Assembly (NCBI GenBank): GCA_002499945.1
Contig: DKYP01000129.1
Location: 1-8,931, forward strand
Length of the DNA: 8,931 bases
Origin: Lachnoclostridium sp. UBA7097
GTDB taxonomy: Bacteria > Bacillota > Clostridia > Lachnospirales > Lachnospiraceae
Direction of reading: 5' to 3'
The translations under genes were made by a program, and so were the position numbers. The notes beneath the pieces are model-generated. The model saw nothing but the letters and a program-made list of their open reading frames with translations, was not told where the DNA came from and did no database searches. Below, in pieces: positions 1 through 5,250 of the stretch; position 1 is the stretch's first letter, and each line of letters starts with the position of its first letter.

Positions 1-603
1 CTCATTATGGTCAACACCTGTATTACGTGAATGTGGTGCATAAAATACATCATCAAACCCCCTTAAAAGCGGTATTCTGCGGTGGTGGACATGGTGTTTA
101 AATACACCTGTTATTTTTTTTGGAAGTATATGTTTATGTATGCCATAATGGTAATAAAGCCCTGCCTGTGCACCCCAGCAGATATGTAATGTAGATGTTA
201 CATTTGTCTTTGACCAGTCCATTATCTGCTTAAGCTCTTCCCAGTATTGCACTTCCTCATATTCCAGATGTTCGATAGGTGCACCTGTAATAATAAGCCC
301 GTCAAATTTCCTGTTTTTTACTTCATCATATGTTTTATAAAATTCATTAAGATGGCTTTCTGGTGTGTGTGTCCCTATATATGTTGCTGTTGTCAGAAAT
401 GTAACATCCATCTGCAACGGAGTATTTGACAGGCTGCGCAGAAGCTGCACTTCTGTATTTTCTTTTAGGGGCATAAGATTAAGTACTGCTATATGCAGCG
501 GCCTTATATCCTGTGTTACTGCCCTTTCTTCATCCATCATAAATATATTTTCTTTTTCCATAACCTTCTTTGCAGGAAGGTTGTTTTTTACTTTAATTGG
601 CAT
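1..603 (-). CDS. metA: Homoserine O-acetyltransferase (MetA family), 3' end cut off by window
   Basis: Acylates the hydroxyl of L-homoserine, the first committed step of methionine synthesis, in the cytosol. The open frame runs 201 codons from an ATG at 603 to the window edge. Full MetA proteins are about 300 residues, so roughly the last third is missing. Family features fall at the classical positions: the GAP-x-E stretch around 107-111, the nucleophile Cys142 in HICWGAQAG, Lys163 and the HSR motif at 191-193. Residue 111 is Glu. In characterised members Glu111 goes with acetyl-CoA use, as in Bacillus, and Gly111 with succinyl-CoA, as in E. coli, so acetyl-CoA is inferred despite the frequent 'succinyltransferase' label. 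An AGAGG ribosome site lies just upstream. The ligase gene ends 33 nt before the start, so metA is probably the distal gene of an rluF-ligA-metA transcript. No SAM-responsive leader fits in that gap. Confidence 0.93.
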   Translation of the reverse strand, partial: MPIKVKNNLPAKKVMEKENIFMMDEERAVTQDIRPLHIAVLNLMPLKENTEVQLLRSLSNTPLQMDVTFLTTATYIGTHTPESHLNEFYKTYDEVKNRKFDGLIITGAPIEHLEYEEVQYWEELKQIMDWSKTNVTSTLHICWGAQAGLYYHYGIHKHILPKKITGVFKHHVHHRRIPLLRGFDDVFYAPHSRNTGVDHNE

Positions 604-636
604 ATTCCCCGCCTCTTTCCATAAAATACTGTTTTG

Positions 637-2598
637 TTAAATTTCTATATCAAATTTTTCTATAAATTCTTCTTCTGTTATTATTGGTACACCTAATTCT
701 TTTGCTTTTTTATTTTTAGAAGAATTGCTCATTATATCATTGTTTATAAGGAAGTTTGTTTTTGATGTTACACTTCCTGTAACTTTTCCGCCCCTTGATT
801 CTATTAATTCTTTAACCGCATTTCTGTTAGCAAATATATTTACTTTCCCTGTAACGACAAACCCCATTCCTGCCATATCTTCTGTGCCATGTGGGATTTC
901 TTCATCTTCAAATATAATTACTTTTAATAAATCATCTATTGTTTTGTTATTCTCTGGCCTCGCAAAAAAGCCCACAAATGCCTCTGCAATTACTTCACCT
1001 ATACCATCTATTTCTATAAGTTCTTCTTTGCCTGCATGGCGCACCCTGTCAAAGCTGTTGTCCATGTATTTGCAAATCATTTTTGCATTTGAAAGCCCTA
1101 TGCCAGGTATGCCAAGGCTGTATACAAACCTTGCAGTTGTAGTTTTCCTGGCATTCTCTGCTGCCTGTACAAGCTTTTCAAAAGACCTTTTGCCAAACCC
1201 TTCCATCTGTGTTATTTCATCTTCATGCTTTCCCAAATCGAAAAGCCCTGCAAGTCCATGCAAAAGACCTTTTGCAACAAGTTTTTCTATAGTTGCTTCT
1301 GAAAGCCCGTCTATATTCATTGCATCCCTGCTGGCAAAATGTGAAATTAATTTTATTTTCTTAGCAAGGCATTCCCTGTTTTCACATACAAGGACTTTAA
1401 CACCATTTTCTTCATGTATGGAAGTTCTCCTGCCACATACAGGGCATTCTTCTGGTATAGCTATATTACCACTTCTTGTAAGGTTCCCTGCAATCTGTGG
1501 GATTATCATATTGGCTTTATAAACCTGTATTGTATCACCAACGCCAAGCTGCAGCTGTTCCATAATGCTTAAATTATGCACACTTGCCCTTGATACTGTT
1601 GTACCTTCAAGCTCTACAGGCTCAAATAATGCCACCGGGTTTATAAGCCCTGTCCTTGATGCACTCCATTCAATCCCTGTAAGCTTTGTATCTGCTGTTT
1701 CATCTTTCCATTTAAATGCTATGGCATTCCTTGGAAATTTAGAGGTACTGCCAAGTGAGTTTCCATATGCTATATCATCAAGTATTAAAACAAGCCCGTC
1801 CGATGGAAAATCATTTGAAGGTATTTTATCCTCAAACCATTTTACTGAATCCAGGATATTTCCTGCATCCACTTTCTTATATCCAACAACATCAAACCCC
1901 TGCCCTGCCAAAAATTCCATTTTATTTGCCTGCGAATTAGCAAAATCCATATCTTCCGCTTCAACTAATGCAAATGCGTAAAATTCAACATTCCTTTTAG
2001 CTGTTATTTCATTATTTAACTGCCTTACAGAGCCGCTGCAAAGGTTTCTGGGATTTTTATATCTCTCATCTTCACTTAAAATATTATTTATACGTTCAAA
2101 TTCCGTATAAGAAATTACAGCTTCGCCCCTTAACACAATACTGCCTTTAAATGGGATTTTTAAAGGTATATTCTTAAAAACCCTGGCATTATTTGTAATA
2201 ACCTCTCCAACCTGCCCGTTGCCACGTGTAACTGCTTTTATAAGTGAACCATCATTATAAGTAAGGACTATTGTAAGCCCGTCCATCTTCCATGAAAGAA
2301 GCCCCTCTTTATCACCAAGCCATAATGCAAGCTGTCCCGGGTCTTTTGTTTTGTCAAGTGAAAGCATAGGCGACGTATGTGTTTCCTTTGGCAGGCTGCT
2401 TAATACCTCATACCCTACCTTACCCGTAGGGCTTCCTGCCAGTACCATGCCTGTTTTCTTTTCAAGTTCCTGCAATTCATCATATAACTTGTCATATTCA
2501 AAATTGCTCATTATTTCATCTTTGCCCTGGTAATATACTTCTGACGCTTTATCTAGCTTTATGGCAAGTTCTTTCATACGTTTTATACTATCCTGCAT
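637..2598 (-). CDS. ligA: NAD-dependent DNA ligase, divergent LigA clade
   Basis: Seals nicks in duplex DNA using NAD+, giving AMP and NMN. It has 653 residues against about 670 for usual LigA, with all domains in order: Ia (Y22, Y35, D36), adenylation domain with the AMP-accepting Lys104 in KMDG, RGE at 157-159, motif V Lys296, OB fold around 310-375, a four-Cys zinc finger (C385, C388, C405, C410), helix-hairpin-helix region about 415-550, and BRCT about 573-650. Several usually conserved positions differ. Asp32 is Asn, the Glu two residues before the active Lys is Ser102, RGDG is RGNG (125-128), motif IV is DGLVLIL (267-273) with Ile272 in place of Lys, and PRW is PRN (289-291). The frame is intact and substitutions are scattered, so this looks like a separate clade rather than decay. 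An ATG start at 2598 has GAGGGG 8 nt upstream. rluF ends 46 nt before it and metA follows. It may be a second ligase of the cell; a standard LigA could lie elsewhere. Confidence 0.95.
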   Translation of the reverse strand: MQDSIKRMKELAIKLDKASEVYYQGKDEIMSNFEYDKLYDELQELEKKTGMVLAGSPTGKVGYEVLSSLPKETHTSPMLSLDKTKDPGQLALWLGDKEGLLSWKMDGLTIVLTYNDGSLIKAVTRGNGQVGEVITNNARVFKNIPLKIPFKGSIVLRGEAVISYTEFERINNILSEDERYKNPRNLCSGSVRQLNNEITAKRNVEFYAFALVEAEDMDFANSQANKMEFLAGQGFDVVGYKKVDAGNILDSVKWFEDKIPSNDFPSDGLVLILDDIAYGNSLGSTSKFPRNAIAFKWKDETADTKLTGIEWSASRTGLINPVALFEPVELEGTTVSRASVHNLSIMEQLQLGVGDTIQVYKANMIIPQIAGNLTRSGNIAIPEECPVCGRRTSIHEENGVKVLVCENRECLAKKIKLISHFASRDAMNIDGLSEATIEKLVAKGLLHGLAGLFDLGKHEDEITQMEGFGKRSFEKLVQAAENARKTTTARFVYSLGIPGIGLSNAKMICKYMDNSFDRVRHAGKEELIEIDGIGEVIAEAFVGFFARPENNKTIDDLLKVIIFEDEEIPHGTEDMAGMGFVVTGKVNIFANRNAVKELIESRGGKVTGSVTSKTNFLINNDIMSNSSKNKKAKELGVPIITEEEFIEKFDIEI

Positions 2599-2644
2599 AT
2601 TACCTACCCCTCATTTCTGCAATGCTTTTTGCACTAATATTTCT

Positions 2645-3382
2645 TTAAATTTGTTCTGCCTGCTTTTTTAATAATTCTATTTCTTTTTTGTCCAGATGGC
2701 GGTACTTGCCCTTTTTAAGCCCGCTAAGCGTAATATTCATTACCCTGTCACGCCTTAAATACACTACTTTATAACCAAAGTATTCACACATGCGCCGTAT
2801 CTGGCGGTTAAGCCCCTGTGTAAGTATTATATGGAAACTATAGTTATCTTCCTTCCATACTTTACATGGCTTTGTAACTGTATCTAAAACAGGCACGCCC
2901 TTTCCCATCTTATCTATAAAACTGTCTGTTATCCTTTTATCTGTCCTTACAAAATATTCTTTCTCATGCCCGTAACGGCTACGGAGTATTTTCTCCATAA
3001 CTTCCCCCTGGTTGGTAAGCAGCAAAAGACCCTCTGAGGACTGGTCAAGCCTTCCTACAGGATAAATCCTTTTATTATATCCTATGTAATCAATAACATT
3101 CATTACTTTGACACCATTCTCCTCTGGTGCTGTAGTGCACACAACACCTTGCGGCTTGTAAAATGCAATAAATATTTCTTCTTCCTCTTTTGAAACAGGC
3201 CTGCCATCAACTGTAACTTCCATACCAGGAAAAACTTTTGCCCCCGTTGCTGCCAGTACCCCGTCTATATATACCCTGCCATTTAAAATCATCCTGTCTG
3301 CTTCACGCCTTGAACATATACCTGCTTCACTTAAAAATTTGTTAATCCTTATGCCAGAATCCTGCCCAGATATATTTGCCAT
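2645..3382 (-). CDS. rluF: 23S rRNA pseudouridine synthase, RluB/RluE/RluF family, RluF-like
   Basis: Isomerises a specific uridine of 23S rRNA to pseudouridine; E. coli RluF acts at U2604. The frame can extend upstream to 3436, but the ATG at 3382 has a GGAGG 6 nt before it, and the extra 18 residues read through a hairpin and do not resemble the family, so 245 residues is preferred. An S4 RNA-binding domain occupies about 11-58 (RINKFLSEAGICSRREAD). The catalytic domain follows, with Asp113 in the GRLDQSSEGLLLLTN motif, and the family signature GLNRQIRRMCEYFGY at 190-204. The LSGLKKGKYRHL ending (219-230) favours RluF over RluB, though the exact target uridine is inferred. Only 46 nt separate it from the ligase gene downstream, so co-transcription is likely. 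A hairpin terminator lies 42 nt upstream of the start and its own promoter was not identified with confidence. Confidence 0.92.
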   Translation of the reverse strand: MANISGQDSGIRINKFLSEAGICSRREADRMILNGRVYIDGVLAATGAKVFPGMEVTVDGRPVSKEEEEIFIAFYKPQGVVCTTAPEENGVKVMNVIDYIGYNKRIYPVGRLDQSSEGLLLLTNQGEVMEKILRSRYGHEKEYFVRTDKRITDSFIDKMGKGVPVLDTVTKPCKVWKEDNYSFHIILTQGLNRQIRRMCEYFGYKVVYLRRDRVMNITLSGLKKGKYRHLDKKEIELLKKQAEQI

Positions 3383-3388
3383 ATATTG

Positions 3389-3393
3389 CCTCC
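3389..3393 (-). promoter_or_regulatory. Ribosome binding site deciding the rluF start
   Basis: A GGAGG on the minus strand sits 6 nt before the ATG at 3382. It supports the shorter 245-residue RluF-like product over the 263-residue reading. Confidence 0.8.
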
Positions 3394-3424
3394 GTACCGC
3401 CAAAGTTAAACCATATAAGTGAAA

Positions 3425-3448
3425 AGGGCAAAACAAATGTTTTGCCCT
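3425..3448 (-). terminator. Hairpin terminator after the exported-protein gene
   Basis: Read on the minus strand, AGGGCAAAAC, a 4-nt ATTT loop and GTTTTGCCCT form a perfect 10-bp stem, followed by TTTTC (the first T closing the stem). It begins 30 nt past the stop at 3479. The U tract is short, so termination may be incomplete. The plus-strand reading has no T tract, so it is taken as one-directional. Confidence 0.72.
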
Positions 3449-3478
3449 GAAGAAACCACCAGGCTTTAAACCAGCTTA

Positions 3479-4213
3479 TTATGGCCTGGCCGTCGCTTTA
3501 GTACCTTCTTTATCTATGTCCGCATTCTCTTCTACTGATTCATTATCCTCATCACTGCTTTCAAGCATCTCATAAAAATCCCTTACATCTTCATTACTGC
3601 TTACAATTTCTTCAAGCTTTTTCTGCACAGAACCAGCAATCTTTTTAATTTCATCACTATTATCAAGCTTATCAACAGTTTCCTGCTCTTTACCATCTAT
3701 TGTTCCAAGGTATATCTTAAAATCCCCATTCCCGTCTGCTTTAATAAAAAGTGCTGTAAGGGATGGGACAAGTGTATCAATATTATAGACTTTAACATCA
3801 TAATACACATAAACCCTGTATGTACCAGCATTATATCCCTTTTTCACAGTACATTCAATGTTTTTATATTCTTCAATATACTCTGCTTCCGCAACAAGGC
3901 GCTTATTATCCACACGGTCTATATCACTTACATATCCGGCAAGTTTATCTAAATCTACACGCTGCTTGGCGTCAAAATAAGCCGATACAAGTGCTGATAT
4001 TGCAGACTTAACCTCACTGTCCGACATATTTGCCACAACATTTGTAACAGCAGCATTACCGCCACTGCCACCATCAGCACCACTTGTAACCTCATCCGCC
4101 TTACTGTCAGCCGAAAAGTCTATAGACGGGGCAATAAGCGAAAATGTTCCAAGCCCGATAAACATAATAGCAATAGTAAATACTAATATCAGCTTTTTGT
4201 ACTTAAACCGCAT
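3479..4213 (-). CDS. Exported, membrane-anchored protein of unknown function
   Basis: The function is not recognised. The best start is the ATG at 4213, with AAAGGAAG 10 nt upstream; a longer reading from a TTG at 4234 has no ribosome site. The 244-residue product opens with MRFKYKK and one hydrophobic helix at about 8-28, with no lipobox Cys and no clear AxA cleavage site, so an uncleaved anchor with the body outside is likely. A Ser/Gly/Ala-rich linker spans about 34-60. A compact domain of about 64-175 has alternating strands (TYRVYVYYDVKVYNIDTL) that could suit an NTF2-like or cystatin-like fold; that is a guess from pattern alone. A helical part follows to about 216, then a strongly acidic tail. 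It starts 36 nt after tRNA-Arg with no terminator between, so both probably share a transcript, and it ends at a hairpin terminator. Confidence 0.85.
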   Translation of the reverse strand: MRFKYKKLILVFTIAIMFIGLGTFSLIAPSIDFSADSKADEVTSGADGGSGGNAAVTNVVANMSDSEVKSAISALVSAYFDAKQRVDLDKLAGYVSDIDRVDNKRLVAEAEYIEEYKNIECTVKKGYNAGTYRVYVYYDVKVYNIDTLVPSLTALFIKADGNGDFKIYLGTIDGKEQETVDKLDNSDEIKKIAGSVQKKLEEIVSSNEDVRDFYEMLESSDEDNESVEENADIDKEGTKATARP

Positions 4214-4223
4214 AATATGCGCA

Positions 4224-4231
4224 CTTCCTTT
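4224..4231 (-). promoter_or_regulatory. Ribosome binding site for the exported-protein gene
   Basis: AAAGGAAG on the minus strand lies 10 nt before the ATG at 4213 and fixes that start over the TTG at 4234, which lies inside or upstream of the site. Confidence 0.65.
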
Positions 4232-4249
4232 CAAAAGTTCTTAAATAAG

Positions 4250-4322
4250 CGCATCTGGAGGGACTCGAACCCACGGCACACGGTTCCGGAAACCGCTGCT
4301 CTATCCACTGAGCTACAGATGC
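4250..4322 (-). tRNA. tRNA-Arg, anticodon CCG
   Basis: A 73-nt cloverleaf reads from 4322 to 4250. The acceptor stem is GCATCTG/CAGATGC with discriminator G, the D stem GCTC/GAGC, the anticodon stem GCGGT/ACCGT around loop TTCCGGA, and the T loop TTCGAGT. The anticodon CCG at 4289-4287 reads the arginine codon CGG. The T stem GTGGG/CCCTC carries one U·U mismatch (residues 50 and 64). No CCA is encoded; the genomic sequence continues CTTATT, so the 3' end would be made by trimming and CCA addition. No terminator follows before the downstream protein gene. Confidence 0.95.
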
Positions 4323-4368
4323 ACGGATATACAGAATATTGTATATTGTCCCAGAATACAGGGCTTTT

Positions 4369-4388
4369 GGTATATTATGGTATATTAT
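4369..4388 (-). repeat. Two tandem copies of a 10-mer with a secondary -10-like box
   Basis: The plus strand has GGTATATTAT twice in succession. On the minus strand this gives ATAATATACC twice and, with the next base, a TATAAT at 4389-4384, 61 nt before the tRNA 5' end. No good -35 lies 16-18 nt upstream (nearest hexamer TTCTGG), so a second tRNA promoter here is only possible. Confidence 0.4.
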
Positions 4389-4402
4389 AGTAATTCCCTG
4401 CC

Positions 4403-4426
4403 ATTGCCAGAACTTACCCTGGCAAT
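4403..4426 (-). promoter_or_regulatory. Perfect inverted repeat at the predicted transcription start
   Basis: ATTGCCAG, 8 nt of spacer and CTGGCAAT form a perfect 8-bp dyad. It starts about 8 nt after the -10 box at 4434-4439, so it would be either the first structure of the RNA or an operator at the start site. It has no T tract after it on either strand, which argues against a terminator. Confidence 0.5.
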
Positions 4427-4433
4427 AGTGTTT

Positions 4434-4442
4434 ATTATAGCA
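4434..4442 (-). promoter_or_regulatory. Extended -10 promoter for tRNA-Arg and the downstream gene
   Basis: The minus strand reads TGCTATAAT, a consensus TATAAT with the TG of an extended -10. The hexamer 17 nt upstream (CTTCCA) is a poor -35, which extended -10 promoters tolerate. It lies 28 nt beyond the stop of the preceding gene and about 110 nt before the tRNA. Confidence 0.6.
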
Positions 4443-4470
4443 CATATTATGTGAAAATGGAAGAGGGAAT

Positions 4471-5193
4471 TTAGAAATTATGCCAGTCACTTGGTGTAAA
4501 CTTTTCATCAAACTCTTCATATGCACCACAGAAAAATCCATTTGTTTCATCTGAAAACTGTATATGCATACATCCCCCGTTAAATACCATACAATCTGGT
4601 TTTATTGTCTGGATAAACTTGTCAAAGTTAAATAATGGGAACATTTTCCTTAAAAGTGCTTCCACATCTGTTTTTTCCATGCTTCCATCATTTGGCTGTT
4701 CATCAAACTCTTCATAAAGAGCCCTGTACTGGGATATTAATTCTTCATTATTATATATATTTTCATATATCATGCCATAATCTTCTTCTGTATATTTATC
4801 CCTGTATTCCTGTAAAACCAAATCCTTATATTCCCAAAAAGGCATTTCACAGTCCATCCAGTTACTTAGCAGCTGGTACCAGAAATAGTTGTTTATCTGT
4901 TTTATATTTTTCCTGGCAGTTTCTTCCATATCATTGATATAGGTTTCCAGTATTTTGGCAACAGAAGCACCATCCCCTGGCATATCTTCTAAATAAGGTT
5001 TTAACGGTTCTATCCAGTAATAATCACCTTCTAAATCCTCTCTTAAGTCTTCAAGGCTGTCTTCTATTGAAATTAAAGGTATGTCATCTTCATTATACCC
5101 CATATATTCTTTATTTTCAAAAACCCCCGCAATCCCCATATCAAATGTACCTTTTACCAGGAACTGGTTATCTTTGTAAATTACACTTATCAT
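4471..5193 (-). CDS. Acidic cytosolic protein of unknown function
   Basis: I do not recognise this 240-residue protein. It has no signal peptide or membrane segment and is rich in Asp, Glu and aromatic residues. Visible parts are an N-terminal strand region (1-30), an acidic segment SIEDSLEDLREDLEGDYYWI (42-61), a helical centre rich in Trp and Tyr (about 75-165), and a C-terminal part with CMVFNGGCMHIQF (201-213). The motif YEEFDE occurs twice, at 160-165 and 225-230, backed by an 18-nt exact DNA repeat. The ATG at 5193 follows a GGAGGT with 7 nt of spacing, so the start is secure. It lies 57 nt after the carboxypeptidase gene with no terminator between and is probably the last gene of that operon. 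An immunity-like or SMI1-like role would be speculation. Confidence 0.85.
   Translation of the reverse strand: MISVIYKDNQFLVKGTFDMGIAGVFENKEYMGYNEDDIPLISIEDSLEDLREDLEGDYYWIEPLKPYLEDMPGDGASVAKILETYINDMEETARKNIKQINNYFWYQLLSNWMDCEMPFWEYKDLVLQEYRDKYTEEDYGMIYENIYNNEELISQYRALYEEFDEQPNDGSMEKTDVEALLRKMFPLFNFDKFIQTIKPDCMVFNGGCMHIQFSDETNGFFCGAYEEFDEKFTPSDWHNF
4504..4716 (-). repeat. 18-nt exact direct repeat inside a coding region
   Basis: The same 18 nt (plus strand TTCATCAAACTCTTCATA) occur at 4504-4521 and 4699-4716, 195 nt apart and so in the same frame. Both encode YEEFDE of the acidic unknown protein. Confidence 0.8.
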
Positions 5194-5250
5194 TCCTTTT
5201 ACCTCCAGTACCAGCTTATGTTATCCGGCTTTAAATTTATGGCATATTAT

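Noticed and set aside
604..636. SAM riboswitch or T box for metA
   Set aside because: The space between ligA and metA is only 33 nt, too short for either element.
247..640. Two plus-strand open frames opposite metA
   Set aside because: Both are antisense to conserved MetA codons and encode Cys/Phe-rich sequence with no recognisable features.
725..1522. 265-codon open frame on the plus strand opposite ligA
   Set aside because: It lies wholly antisense to a clear LigA coding sequence, has no ribosome site, and its product is a Ser/Pro/Leu-rich string with no family features. It is a codon-bias shadow.
3383..3436. Longer RluF start at 3436
   Set aside because: It would begin inside the terminator hairpin without a ribosome site, whereas the ATG at 3382 has GGAGG at 6 nt and begins just before the S4 domain.
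4250..4322. tRNA-Arg as an attachment site of an integrated element
   Set aside because: No integrase, no direct repeat of the tRNA 3' end and no change in gene character were seen on either side.
4403..4426. Inverted repeat as a terminator for the acidic-protein gene
   Set aside because: No T tract follows on the minus strand (it continues GGCAGGG), and the repeat lies beyond a good promoter -10.
4203..4550. 115-codon minus-strand open frame crossing the tRNA
   Set aside because: It reads through tRNA-Arg and the promoter region, overlaps the ends of both neighbouring genes and has no ribosome site.
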